Shown here: positions 8,345 through 15,882 of the stretch, piece after piece | Position numbering within the stretch: the stretch's first letter is position 1 | How the letters are laid out: every line of letters begins with the position of its first letter | Assembly: GCA_003132085.1 (NCBI GenBank) | Contig: PKWO01000017.1 | Span: 1 to 29,202 of the forward strand | Origin: Oxalobacteraceae bacterium | Lineage (GTDB): Bacteria; Pseudomonadota; Gammaproteobacteria; Burkholderiales; Burkholderiaceae_D | Length of the DNA: 29,202 nucleotides | Reading direction: 5' to 3' | Notes under the pieces: model-generated | The model's database searches: none | Told to the model about the DNA's origin: nothing | Seen by the model: only the letters and a program-made list of their open reading frames with translations | Position numbers and translations under genes: made by a program

Positions 8345-8682
8345 TCATCACGACTCTCGACGCACTTCAGTGGGCCGGGTGTGCAACCGGCGTGGCCGGT
8401 GCGTCACTCCTGGCACTCAACACCAAGCACTCGGGATGGGGGTTTGTCCTGTTCCTCATATCCAACGGGTTTTGGACTGCCTACGGCATCCAGACTCATG
8501 CCGTGGGTCTTGTCACCACGCAGATCGTTTTCACGGCCACCAGCCTCATTGGGATCTATCGTTGGCTGGGTAACTGCCCGTCAACGAAAAAACGCCCCGT
8601 AGGGCGTTTAAAGCAGAGTTATTTCTCACGTAATCGGGGTTTTTGTGGGGCTGAAAAACGAATTTCTTCTTGGTTTGGATAA
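8341..8682 (+). CDS. Small membrane protein coupled to kfrA
   Basis: The frame encodes 113 residues, but only the first about 77 look like a real domain: three hydrophobic segments (about 9-27, 33-50 and 55-75) with the look of a small transporter-like or SemiSWEET-like bundle; I cannot assign a family. The frame then runs straight through the hairpin at 8590-8609 and ends in a basic tail with no clear structure. The start overlaps the kfrA stop (ATGA). The long tail may be the result of a lost stop codon or of an insertion of the region to the right. Confidence 0.6.
   Translation: MIITTLDALQWAGCATGVAGASLLALNTKHSGWGFVLFLISNGFWTAYGIQTHAVGLVTTQIVFTATSLIGIYRWLGNCPSTKKRPVGRLKQSYFSRNRGFCGAEKRISSWFG
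8587..8609 (-). terminator. Intrinsic terminator (copy 1 of a repeated hairpin)
   Basis: The hairpin has arms AAACGCCC and GGGCGTTT around CGTA. On the minus strand it is followed by a run of T, so it ends transcripts of the HNH gene, whose stop is at 8619. A second copy lies at 9388-9408; 21 bases are identical. Confidence 0.75.
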
Positions 8683-9362
8683 TGTATTAACCGGCAACGC
8701 GAATTGTTGGATATTTCGCTTTCGACTGTGATAAGCCCATATCGATGCGATTCGAGAGCGCGGAATTGTGCATGTCTACCGCCGCCAATCCAGCAAGTTA
8801 ACGATAAATCCGGCCTGAATTGCGACGTGAACGGACGAAATACTTCCATGAATTCATCGAAGGTTTTCACCAGCAACATGCTTGTGCCATAAACAATACT
8901 TACATAAGAATATACTTTGATTTCGGCTGCACTCTCAATGTATTTGTCCATTGTAGTAATATCAATTGACATCAGTTCCGATAAAATTACTTCGACTTCA
9001 GAAATATTTTTTCCAATTTTTAATGCAAAAGCTATTGGATTGGAATTTGACTTCTTGCTATTGCAAGATTTGCACGCTGGCACAAGGTTTTGGACGATGT
9101 TCGGCCCTCTAAAGGATAACGACAAAACATGATCTAGAGTGGCACGCATTGTTAATGTATTAATCTTGCAGCTACACCAAAAACATATAGTTGCCGACTT
9201 GCGCAAGGTATGTACTTCTGCGTCGCTTAAACGACCGCAGCAACCGTAAATTTCGGCTCGTTCGTTGAATGAATTCGCCGAATAACTTTGACCGGATTCA
9301 CTGGCGTTAATGCGACGACGGAAAGCCGCAGCGCGTTGCCAACCTGGTTGCTTGTGATTCAT
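8619..9362 (-). CDS. HNH endonuclease family protein
   Basis: The product is 247 residues. The HNH core lies at about residues 60-110: a CFWCSC pair, then the LDHVLSLSFRGPNIVQNLVP segment with the Asp-His, then CKSCNSKKSN with the second Cys pair and the final Asn. The two CxxC pairs would bind structural zinc. The rest has no family I can name. ATG 9362 has AGGA upstream. The gene is more AT-rich than its neighbours and sits exactly between two identical terminators, which suggests it came in as a separate unit. It could be a homing-type, defence or restriction nuclease; nothing nearby decides this. Confidence 0.75.
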   Translation of the reverse strand: MNHKQPGWQRAAAFRRRINASESGQSYSANSFNERAEIYGCCGRLSDAEVHTLRKSATICFWCSCKINTLTMRATLDHVLSLSFRGPNIVQNLVPACKSCNSKKSNSNPIAFALKIGKNISEVEVILSELMSIDITTMDKYIESAAEIKVYSYVSIVYGTSMLLVKTFDEFMEVFRPFTSQFRPDLSLTCWIGGGRHAQFRALESHRYGLITVESEISNNSRCRLIHYPNQEEIRFSAPQKPRLREK

Positions 9363-9387
9363 TGCAATTCCTGCGTGTTTTTCTTGC

Positions 9388-9408
9388 AAAAAACGCCCCG
9401 TAGGGCGT
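9388..9408 (-). terminator. Intrinsic terminator (copy 2 of a repeated hairpin)
   Basis: The arms are ACGCCC (9393-9398) and GGGCGT (9403-9408) around CGTA, followed on the minus strand by six T. It lies 24 bases after the stop of the 9432-9779 gene and would end the minus-strand transcript that comes from the trb region. Confidence 0.75.
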
Positions 9409-9431
9409 CAATTAGGGTGTTTATTTTGTGC

Positions 9432-9779
9432 TCACCAAACAAACTGCTTCGTGTAGAAAAACACAGCAATGACCGCGATCACCGCCGATAGCGCAGGTTT
9501 TTTTGTTGCGCCGAGCATCTCGGTGCTCACGCCCAAAAACACCTTGACTTGCTCTCCGTGCATATCACGCACGGGCGGGAGTGTTTTTTGTCCAATTCGA
9601 GTGGCAAAAACAACTGCAACAGACAAGGGGTGCAATAGCAAAAACTGCAAAAACAGGAGTTGAATCAATTCGTGAAAACGAATATTCGCCTGCTGCCCTT
9701 TTATCCACATAGCGGCAAGAAGCAGCATAGCAAGTGTGAAGAAACAGACCCGGTACAACACCAAATGTGGGGTTTTCAT
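9432..9779 (-). CDS. Small membrane protein downstream of the trb cluster
   Basis: The product is 115 residues. Three hydrophobic segments are visible, at about residues 8-27, 38-60 and 97-112, with a charged loop between the second and third. No family is recognised. ATG 9779 is preceded by AAGGAAAC, a good ribosome binding site. It is the last gene before a strong terminator and may be transcribed with the trb genes, though about 200 bases separate it from the gene upstream. Confidence 0.6.
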   Translation of the reverse strand: MKTPHLVLYRVCFFTLAMLLLAAMWIKGQQANIRFHELIQLLFLQFLLLHPLSVAVVFATRIGQKTLPPVRDMHGEQVKVFLGVSTEMLGATKKPALSAVIAVIAVFFYTKQFVW

Positions 9780-9987
9780 AGTTTCCTTAGGGAAAAACAG
9801 AGAGCAACATTTTTGGTTTTTCAGAGACTTCCATTAGTTTTCTCCTGAGTCAATAAAAGCTGGGCCAGGCAAACGGCCACCAACCCTTTTTCAGAGACTT
9901 CCATTCTTGTCCTGCCTGTGATTGTTTTAGTTTTAGTAACATGTTCTGGTGTTCGATGTGATCCCTGTTCTTCACAAAATTAACCAA
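9780..9987. other. Intergenic spacer with two 19-base direct repeats
   Basis: TTTTTCAGAGACTTCCATT occurs at 9817-9835 and again at 9887-9905, 70 bases apart. No gene is credible here. The repeats may be binding sites or a trace of a duplication. Confidence 0.6.
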
Positions 9988-10362
9988 CTAGTTGTCACCG
10001 TGGCTGCGCCCCTCCTCCCACCATTGAAAAGCAACGGGGAGAGGGTCAAATATTCTTGATAATGTAGGAGAGTACAGAGCAGCAAGTCGGCATTGTTCTT
10101 TATTTAAAGTCAGGATCGCAGCAGCACTTTGCTCTCTTGTCCCCCCAGAATCAGCCATAGCAAGTTCAATTTCCAAGGGATATTTATAGCAATATGCAGC
10201 ATCCCCTGCAGCAAGTTGAACGGCAAGTGGAGCACCAGCCGCACGCACCGAGTGAAATACACATACGGCTACCTCACAGCGTTCGGCATGGTTATAAGGA
10301 CTGCACGGACCCTGACGATTTGGATCGAATGGTAAACCCGCTTTGTTGGTTTCAAACTGCAT
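9988..10362 (-). CDS. Hypothetical cysteine-containing protein next to trbL
   Basis: The product is 124 residues with five cysteines (in QGPCSPYNHAERCEVAVC, AAYCYKY and KEQCRL). There is no signal peptide or membrane segment I can see, so it is probably cytoplasmic. It stands where RK2 has trbM but does not resemble TrbM. The ATG has AAGGAG upstream. Its start lies 9 bases beyond the trbL stop, so it is in the same operon. Confidence 0.6.
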   Translation of the reverse strand: MQFETNKAGLPFDPNRQGPCSPYNHAERCEVAVCVFHSVRAAGAPLAVQLAAGDAAYCYKYPLEIELAMADSGGTREQSAAAILTLNKEQCRLAALYSPTLSRIFDPLPVAFQWWEEGRSHGDN

Positions 10363-10371
10363 GTTTTCTCC

Positions 10372-12018
10372 TTAGTCTGAGTGATGTGTGTTGACAGAAA
10401 CATGTGTAGCCGCTTTTTCCTGTGACATGTGGTGCCCGACGTTGCTCAAGTGATCCAGAAATCCCTTTTGGTTTCCACTGCCTTGTTTTGTAGAATTTGT
10501 AGAATCGGCTGCGCCAATCGCAGCAGTAGATCCTGAAGATGGACCTGAATCGACTGGTTTAGCAGCCTTATTCCAATCAGGGCCGCCGACACCTGTACTG
10601 GCTGCACCAGCAGCTTGGCCTTGGGCTTGAGTGCCACCAGCGCTCCTGGTCGCAGCCTCAATCTCTTGAGGACTGCCTCCCATATATGCCGTGTCACCCG
10701 CAGCTTTTGAGGCAGCTGGATTAGCACCGGCTGCCTCAGCAGCAGCCGACACCCCATACCCATTTTGTGCTTGCGGACTCAGTTTGGATAGCTGATCAGG
10801 TGTCGGTTTTAATGGCTCAGTAGGAGCTGTGACATCCGAAGTCGGATTTCCACCCTTTCCACCCTCAGACCCCAGCGATGACACATGAGGTGGTGACAGT
10901 GGCAAAGAACTAGACGCGCCACCCATGCCTTGTGTCGATCCATTCGAAACCGATGCGCCACCCCTCAAACCTTGCATGAAATTTCCCATCGATTGAGGCA
11001 TTTTTGCCGCCCCTGCCGCAACAGACGCCCCGCCAGTCATGACCGCCGCACCAACCGCCGCGCCGATTGCGGCCGCGCTGGCAACGTCGCCAGAACCAAG
11101 ACCGGCCGATCCATTGGCTAGTGAGGACGCAATCGAATCTGACTTATGTGCCACAAATGCAAGAATTACATACCCAAAGGCCGCTGCGATCAGTGGTCCC
11201 CACACATCAGCAGCTATCCCGTAGGCTTGTCCGTTAACATAATCTGACAAAAATTTCGACACGGTGCCGATGGCAGAAACTGTCGCACCAAGGACAACAG
11301 TCCTATAAATTAATGCCAGCATGCTTTTAAACGGCGCAAAACCTTGCTCACGCAAACCTTGCAAGCCGAGCATTGATATTGACAATGGAGCCATGGCTAA
11401 TACGAGGCCCAGCTCAAGTTTCACCATGAACACCTTTAGCGCGATGTAGGCGCACGACACGAGGACAATAACACTGACAGTAAATGTCATTATCAATGTC
11501 AAGAGAGCTACACCCGGCACAAACAAGGCCATCGCTGCATTTACAGCATTCGTCGCTGTTACCTTAGCCACTGACAGCGTAATGTTCCCATACGCCACAA
11601 GGCCTGTCATCATGATGTCACTTGTGTTAAATGATGAGCCTTGGGTTGCAGTCCAGGAACCAGCTAAGGCGATGAAACCATCGACGGAGCTTTTGATGAA
11701 GTGCCCACTATTTGACAGCCCATCAGCATTACCTGATGGAGCCAGCAGCCAAAGACAAAAACCAGTCCAGGTAATGAATTTGGCAAATTTTCCAATTGTT
11801 ACATCAATTTCACCAGCCTGGTACAAGCCGACGCCTGTGATGATGAATTGGAGCATTGACAGTGAAAACAGTACTTTCATTGCAACTGTTTCCAGATTAC
11901 CCATCACTGTAGCAAGTGAAGCATCTAGTGCAGCACCAGCTAAATCTGTCGGCAATGTGATTGCAAACGCCATCGGTGCCATAAGGCCCAATAGCATTAG
12001 TAAAACAATTTTTTTCAT
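10372..12018 (-). CDS. trbL: TrbL/VirB6-type inner-membrane transfer protein
   Basis: The product is 548 residues. A signal peptide or first membrane segment covers residues 1-20 (KKIVLLMLLGLMAPMAFA), followed by about seven more hydrophobic segments to about residue 300 (for example around 45-65, 170-205, 235-250 and 270-290). The last 220 residues are a Gly/Ala/Ser/Pro-rich soluble tail, as in TrbL proteins. TrbL forms the polytopic inner-membrane channel part of a type IV secretion system. It follows trbJ and a trbK-like gene in the RK2 order J-K-L, but no other trb genes are present in the window. Confidence 0.82.
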   Translation of the reverse strand: MKKIVLLMLLGLMAPMAFAITLPTDLAGAALDASLATVMGNLETVAMKVLFSLSMLQFIITGVGLYQAGEIDVTIGKFAKFITWTGFCLWLLAPSGNADGLSNSGHFIKSSVDGFIALAGSWTATQGSSFNTSDIMMTGLVAYGNITLSVAKVTATNAVNAAMALFVPGVALLTLIMTFTVSVIVLVSCAYIALKVFMVKLELGLVLAMAPLSISMLGLQGLREQGFAPFKSMLALIYRTVVLGATVSAIGTVSKFLSDYVNGQAYGIAADVWGPLIAAAFGYVILAFVAHKSDSIASSLANGSAGLGSGDVASAAAIGAAVGAAVMTGGASVAAGAAKMPQSMGNFMQGLRGGASVSNGSTQGMGGASSSLPLSPPHVSSLGSEGGKGGNPTSDVTAPTEPLKPTPDQLSKLSPQAQNGYGVSAAAEAAGANPAASKAAGDTAYMGGSPQEIEAATRSAGGTQAQGQAAGAASTGVGGPDWNKAAKPVDSGPSSGSTAAIGAADSTNSTKQGSGNQKGFLDHLSNVGHHMSQEKAATHVSVNTHHSD

Positions 12019-12021
12019 TTT

Positions 12022-12201
12022 CTAATACTTTGATTTGGACGGTGTTTTCGGCATCTCATATTGCGGGATAGAGTACCGTTCGTTGTGAACAGCAGGCGGA
12101 CTTTGTTGTGCTCCCTGTTCTTGTTGATCGGCCTGCTTTTCCAACTTTGAGCAGCCAGAAAGTCCAATGATAATTAGCAAAAAGATTATGTTTTTGTTCA
12201 T
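12022..12201 (-). CDS. trbK: TrbK-like small lipoprotein (probable entry exclusion)
   Basis: This short gene encodes 59 residues starting MNKNIIFLLIIIGLSGC. The LSGC lipobox puts the lipidated cysteine at residue 17, so the mature protein is only about 43 residues. It lies between trbJ and trbL, exactly where RK2 carries the entry-exclusion lipoprotein trbK. Start ATG 12201 has AGGTGA about 6 bases upstream. Its last 18 residues, RYSIPQYEMPKTPSKSKY, are nearly identical to the C-terminus of TrbJ next door; the two DNA segments are also clearly related, so part of trbJ was duplicated into this gene. Family assignment rests on position, size and lipobox. Confidence 0.75.
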   Translation of the reverse strand: MNKNIIFLLIIIGLSGCSKLEKQADQQEQGAQQSPPAVHNERYSIPQYEMPKTPSKSKY

Positions 12202-12213
12202 TTAATTCACCTA

Positions 12214-12918
12214 TTAGTATTTTGATTTAGATGGGGTTGTTGGCATCTCGTATTGTGGGATTGAATACCTTGCATTCATGTCCATCACAGCTTGGTCTTT
12301 AGCCGTCTGCGCCGCCATGTAAGTCGAGCTCGCAATATTCTGAGTAGCCAACAAATCTTGCAACTTTTGCAACTGCTGGACTTCCATTGAATTGATTTTT
12401 GCAAGTGACTGGGTGGCCTTCAACGCGCCATCAGCACTTTGAGATTCGTTGTACAAAGCCGTCAAATTATCAGTATCGGACTGCCTGGCGTCCCGGTGCA
12501 TCCCCGCTGCTTTCATCGCCCCTTCGAGCGTGTCGGTGCTAGTGCTGTTCCACTTGGTGAAGTTTGCAGCCAACGTTGCTGCAGTTGGGCTTTTGAATGT
12601 TGACGCGAAATTCGTGTCAATCCGAGCCATATTGCCGCCGATGGCATTGCCGGCAGACATGATCGACCCGACCCCATTGATCAAGCTACCAATGTCTGCC
12701 CCCAGCAACGATGCTGGGTTCGACGTTAGATTTTTCAATGCGGCGTCGAGCTGCAAACCTTGCCTCACGTAGCCATCAACAGCTTGAGAATACTGTTGGA
12801 TCAATTGGATATTGTTTGCGATCTGGGTAACCTCAGTCCCGCCGCCCGTGCCCAAGACTGAGCCCATGGCACTGGCCGAACTGACCGCTATGATTGCATA
12901 AACAAGACTTTTTTTCAT
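12214..12918 (-). CDS. trbJ: TrbJ/VirB5-type periplasmic transfer protein
   Basis: The product is 234 residues with an N-terminal signal peptide (KKSLVYAIIAVSSASAMG). The mature part is helical and polar, with the pattern IANNIQLIQQYSQAVDGY early and QQLQKLQDLLATQN later, as in TrbJ/VirB5 proteins, which act at the pilus tip or periplasmic channel. I use ATG 12918 because GGGGAG lies 7 bases upstream; this start overlaps the stop of the gene before it (ATGA). The tail RYSIPQYEMPTTPSKSKY is shared with the trbK-like protein downstream. Confidence 0.8.
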   Translation of the reverse strand: MKKSLVYAIIAVSSASAMGSVLGTGGGTEVTQIANNIQLIQQYSQAVDGYVRQGLQLDAALKNLTSNPASLLGADIGSLINGVGSIMSAGNAIGGNMARIDTNFASTFKSPTAATLAANFTKWNSTSTDTLEGAMKAAGMHRDARQSDTDNLTALYNESQSADGALKATQSLAKINSMEVQQLQKLQDLLATQNIASSTYMAAQTAKDQAVMDMNARYSIPQYEMPTTPSKSKY

Positions 12919-13112
12919 TTTGTACTCCCCTTCTTTGAGTTTGACCAAACTGTAAAAGCAATGCCAGGAAGGGCGCCAAGAAAAGCCCAGGGTGACAGGC
13001 CCGTTACTCCTGTGAGGAGTGCAACTGGCAGGAGTGTGATGACTGTATTCAACTGCCCGAGTTCCACCGCTGACAAATTTGACGGTTTGAATTTTTGGTG
13101 TTGGTTGCTCAT
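12915..13112 (-). CDS. Small membrane protein before trbJ
   Basis: The product is 65 residues. Residues about 22-58 are hydrophobic and may form two short membrane segments (TVITLLPVALLTGV and WAFLGALPGIAFTVW). The C-terminus is basic. The stop overlaps the trbJ start by four bases, so the two are translationally coupled and the protein probably belongs to the same envelope complex. Size and form recall TrbD/VirB3-like proteins, but the similarity is too weak to name it. Confidence 0.6.
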   Translation of the reverse strand: MSNQHQKFKPSNLSAVELGQLNTVITLLPVALLTGVTGLSPWAFLGALPGIAFTVWSNSKKGSTK

Positions 13113-13225
13113 AAGTGTTAATTAAGTGTTAATATGGAGAGTTTTGCAGCAAAAGATGCGCAATGCGCAAACGAGTAACATATTGCTCCATTTTTGCAAA
13201 ATGGACAAGTGTTTTTGAGGTGTTT

Positions 13226-13417
13226 TTACTGAATATTTTGGCCAAATGCACAGCCAAAATGTTTCTCGCAGAACGCGATCCGCTGCCGTTCGATTTCAGC
13301 GCCGGTGCGGGCGCTGTCAGACAGTGCCAGGATGGCTTGTCGAGCTTGAGGGTCAAGCTGGTATTGAGGGGTGTGTGTGACAGCTTTTGCAGCCGCCGAT
13401 AAAATGCTAGTAGCCAT
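13226..13417 (-). CDS. Small hypothetical protein, first gene of the trb operon
   Basis: The product is 63 residues, soluble and helical (MATSILSAAAKAVTHTPQ then ARQAILALSDSARTGAEIER). No family is recognised. ATG 13417 has GGAG about 8 bases upstream. It is the first frame after the promoter at 13509-13536. About 110 bases separate it from the next gene; these hold AT-rich sequence with no other gene. Confidence 0.5.
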   Translation of the reverse strand: MATSILSAAAKAVTHTPQYQLDPQARQAILALSDSARTGAEIERQRIAFCEKHFGCAFGQNIQ

Positions 13418-13508
13418 AGTGATCTCCGATTTAGATTGCTTGGTTAGCTGTGCTTGGTCGTTGACGCGACCAGGTGCAGCGCTTAAATTCTCTTTGTCTC
13501 TGTGCTCA

Positions 13509-13557
13509 ATTATACTTCTTTACTCATTTGAAGCAATAAGCAATTGTGTAAAGAAGT
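13509..13557 (-). promoter_or_regulatory. Promoter of the trb cluster with a flanking inverted repeat
   Basis: On the minus strand TTGCTT (13536-13531) and TATAAT (13514-13509) are 16 bases apart. Perfect 10-base inverted arms ACTTCTTTAC (13514-13523) and GTAAAGAAGT (13548-13557) bracket the promoter and look like an operator. The ribbon-helix-helix protein encoded just upstream (13571-13780) is a candidate binder (inference). Confidence 0.5.
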
Positions 13558-13570
13558 GTAATGTTTTGGG

Positions 13571-13780
13571 TCAGTCTGGCAGAGTTGCAATGAACTCCGT
13601 AAAAATTTCCCGTATCGTTTTCTTGTTTCTGGCGGCGTAAATCTTGAGCTTTTCAAGCTCTGACTCGGAAACTTGAAAATTGACCCGTGCCAATTTTGGC
13701 GCGTCTTCCATCAAGTTTTTTTGCTTGCTAGCGCTGGGACGGCCAGCAGCCAATCCGGTCGTTTTTTTATTCATATTCAT
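13571..13780 (-). CDS. Ribbon-helix-helix partner of ParA (ParG-like)
   Basis: The product is 69 residues. The N-terminal about 28 residues are basic and flexible (MNMNKKTTGLAAGRPSASKQK), and the rest fits a ribbon-helix-helix fold: the strand LARVNFQVSESELEKLKIYA and the helix KKTIREIFTEFIATLPD. In ParF/ParG-type partition systems such a small protein binds the centromere, stimulates the ParA ATPase and represses the operon. It follows parA by 12 bases. A second ATG two codons in (13774) is possible. Confidence 0.75.
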   Translation of the reverse strand: MNMNKKTTGLAAGRPSASKQKNLMEDAPKLARVNFQVSESELEKLKIYAARNKKTIREIFTEFIATLPD

Positions 13781-13792
13781 TTGTTCTTTTGC

Positions 13793-14422
13793 TTATTTGA
13801 GTAATTGCACTAATTCGTCTTTGAGCGCCCGAAAATCCGCCGCCGCATCACCGTTCTGGTCAACATCAAACACGGTCTGACCAGTTGCCGCTGTGCCGGG
13901 GTAAGCCACCCGCTGCATGATTCTGCTGTTCAACACCGGCAAACCGTAGCCAGCCAAAGCGTCTGCAACCTCTTGGCCAAGCTTGGTGCCCGTGATTGCA
14001 CGGGACACCACGAATGCAGCCTGCAACCGCCCGTCAGTGACTTCGATGCGCTGTTTAACGAGGTCAACCAGGTCAGCCGCAGCCCAGATGTCATAGGGAC
14101 TTGGCTGCACAGGGATCAAAACGAAATCTGCTGCCTTGATTGCCGAAATCGCTAAATCGGAAGCCTGGGGCGCTCCGTCGATCACCACATAATCAGTTTT
14201 TGCCAGACTCTTAAGGTCACGCTCGATAGTCGGGCGGTCGATACCGATCACCGACAGCGGCTGTTCATCACGAGCTGCCGCCCAGTCGCGTGCACTACCT
14301 TGCGGATCTGAGTCAACAAGCACGACGCTGGCACCGTCGAGCTGCAACACTCGCGCCAGGTGCGTGGCAATGGTGGTTTTCCCACTACCGCCTTTCTGGT
14401 TCAAAACCGCAATCACCTTCAT
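13793..14422 (-). CDS. parA: ParA-type partition ATPase
   Basis: The product is 209 residues, the short (type Ib, ParF-like) form with no N-terminal helix-turn-helix. The deviant Walker A motif is KGGSGKTT at residues about 10-17, Walker A' is LVDSDPQGSARDW at about 36-48, and Walker B is YVVIDGAP at about 78-85. It moves plasmid copies apart over the nucleoid together with the ribbon-helix-helix protein that follows. ATG 14422 has GAGGAAA upstream. Confidence 0.92.
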   Translation of the reverse strand: MKVIAVLNQKGGSGKTTIATHLARVLQLDGASVVLVDSDPQGSARDWAAARDEQPLSVIGIDRPTIERDLKSLAKTDYVVIDGAPQASDLAISAIKAADFVLIPVQPSPYDIWAAADLVDLVKQRIEVTDGRLQAAFVVSRAITGTKLGQEVADALAGYGLPVLNSRIMQRVAYPGTAATGQTVFDVDQNGDAAADFRALKDELVQLLK

Positions 14423-14454
14423 GTCATTTCCTCATTTATACCAATATGCAAACA

Positions 14455-14483
14455 AGTATATGCGCTTTTGAGTAAAAGAACAA
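14455..14483 (-). promoter_or_regulatory. Promoter of the parA operon
   Basis: On the minus strand TTGTTC (14483-14478) is followed after 17 bases by TATACT (14460-14455), about 33 bases before the parA start. The short spacer 14423-14491 also carries TTGAGTA-type motifs like those at 15883-15938 and may hold partition sites. Confidence 0.5.
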
Positions 14484-14491
14484 ATATGTTT

Positions 14492-15064
14492 TTAAGGAAT
14501 TCGCCAGCCATCGCTGCCGAATATGCACCAGCGAGTTTTATCCTTAGCCACCTTGGCGGTCCACGACTTACTATCGCAAAGTGCGGCTTTCTTGCCATCA
14601 AGATCAAAAAAATGCTTTGCAAGCCTCCCGTCTGGGGTGCCAGCCCATGCTGCCGCAGCGACTTCATCCCTGGCTTTTGCGTACCCATCGGCACTGCCCG
14701 CATCCTTGCCTTCGCTGTAACCCACCCAACCTGCCCCAACTGTTAGCACCCCAGCGACCACCGCCCCGGCCAGCACCCATCGCATTGCTGCCTTGGTCGC
14801 CACGGCATCAGCTACGGCGGTGAGTGATTTAGCAATAGAGCCGGCCATTCGAACTTCAAAGTGAGCAGCACTCTCAAGCTGGGCCTGGTACGCCGTCTCT
14901 TTGGCATTTTTAACCGCCGTCTCGGAATTTTGCTTGATCAGCTCCGCCGCGTTTTTGATCACGCTGGCTGAGCTTATAACTTGCTTATTTTGTTCGTCGA
15001 TGCGCTTGGTCAGGGTGTGCAGTTCACCCATCACCTTTTGTGCAATTTCATCATTCAGAGCCAT
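14492..15064 (-). CDS. Membrane-anchored coiled-coil protein in the traM position
   Basis: The product is 190 residues. Residues about 5-75 are helical and coiled-coil-like (VMGELHTLTKRIDEQNKQ). One membrane segment lies at about 95-115 (WVLAGAVVAGVLTVGAGWVGY). The last about 70 residues are a soluble domain with two cysteines (ALCDSKSW and RWCIFGSDGW). It is the third gene of the operon leading away from oriT, where RK2 has traM. Such proteins may link the relaxosome to the membrane channel; this is inference from position and topology. Confidence 0.65.
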   Translation of the reverse strand: MALNDEIAQKVMGELHTLTKRIDEQNKQVISSASVIKNAAELIKQNSETAVKNAKETAYQAQLESAAHFEVRMAGSIAKSLTAVADAVATKAAMRWVLAGAVVAGVLTVGAGWVGYSEGKDAGSADGYAKARDEVAAAAWAGTPDGRLAKHFFDLDGKKAALCDSKSWTAKVAKDKTRWCIFGSDGWRIP

Positions 15065-15075
15065 TTCATTGACCC

Positions 15076-15873
15076 CTAGTCAAATTTTGATGCGTCGATT
15101 TCAACTGCAGCCTCAGCGGCTTTTGCGGCTTTGCCGGCGCTCTTGCCGAAAAGCGAATGGAAAACGCCGTCCAACTCAGCATTTAGACCTTTGACAAGTC
15201 CCTGGGCCCTTGCCATCTTGACAATATTTGTGCGTTTTACCTCTTCTGTGAGCGGCGTTTCTTTGAGCTTTTTCCAGTAATCCGTGTCGTCCGCCAACAT
15301 GTCTTCGTATGTTTTTTTCACATCAGCCAGAGCTTTGAATGCTTGAGTGTCATGGATCACTGCTTTTCTGTTGAGAGTGAAAATCGGGAATTCCTTGTGG
15401 TAGTTGAAAATTCGGGTCATCTCCTCTTCAATCTCGGCGTCCGGCGCCAACTTGTTGAAGACAACTTTGATGCGCTCCGGCTCAACCCCCAACTTTTGCA
15501 GCATCGTGAATGTCTTAACCGCCTCTTTGAACTCATTCACTTTCGCTGCATTTGCCTCGACTGGGACGATGAAATAGTCAAAGATGCGATGCGACTCCGG
15601 CTGTTGAGTGAGGGCCATCACGAAGCTCTCAACATTTGAAGTGCCAATATCCACGATGGCCGACTCGGTTTTACTCAACGCCTTGAGCAGCTTTTCAATT
15701 TCCCGGCCCTTCATTTTTTGTTCTTCCTCGCCGGCCCCAGAGATCCCCGATTCATTGATTGTTTCAATTCTGAACACCGTCGCGTTTTCCATGCGAGGGA
15801 ACAGCAGGTTGTTCGCCGTGGCCGATTTTCCAACCTTGCCCGTGTAGCTGATGGTTGCCAAAATAGATTTCAT
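15076..15873 (-). CDS. StbB/TraL-like P-loop ATPase
   Basis: The product is 265 residues. The N-terminus MKSILATISYTGKVGKSATA holds a ParA-like deviant P-loop (TGKVGKSA) and is typical of StbB of R388-like plasmids and of the TraL position in RK2. AIVDIGTSNVESF at about residues 68-80 is the Walker B-like segment. These proteins are linked to plasmid transfer and localisation. The last eight residues EIDASKFD nearly repeat the end of the protein encoded upstream (DIDPTKFD). ATG 15873 has AAAGGA upstream. It is the second gene of the operon that starts at 16262. Confidence 0.75.
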   Translation of the reverse strand: MKSILATISYTGKVGKSATANNLLFPRMENATVFRIETINESGISGAGEEEQKMKGREIEKLLKALSKTESAIVDIGTSNVESFVMALTQQPESHRIFDYFIVPVEANAAKVNEFKEAVKTFTMLQKLGVEPERIKVVFNKLAPDAEIEEEMTRIFNYHKEFPIFTLNRKAVIHDTQAFKALADVKKTYEDMLADDTDYWKKLKETPLTEEVKRTNIVKMARAQGLVKGLNAELDGVFHSLFGKSAGKAAKAAEAAVEIDASKFD

Positions 15874-15882
15874 TTGATTCCT

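Noticed and set aside
12449..12772. Plus-strand frame opposite trbJ
   Set aside because: It is antisense to a gene with a signal peptide, a good ribosome binding site and operon context.
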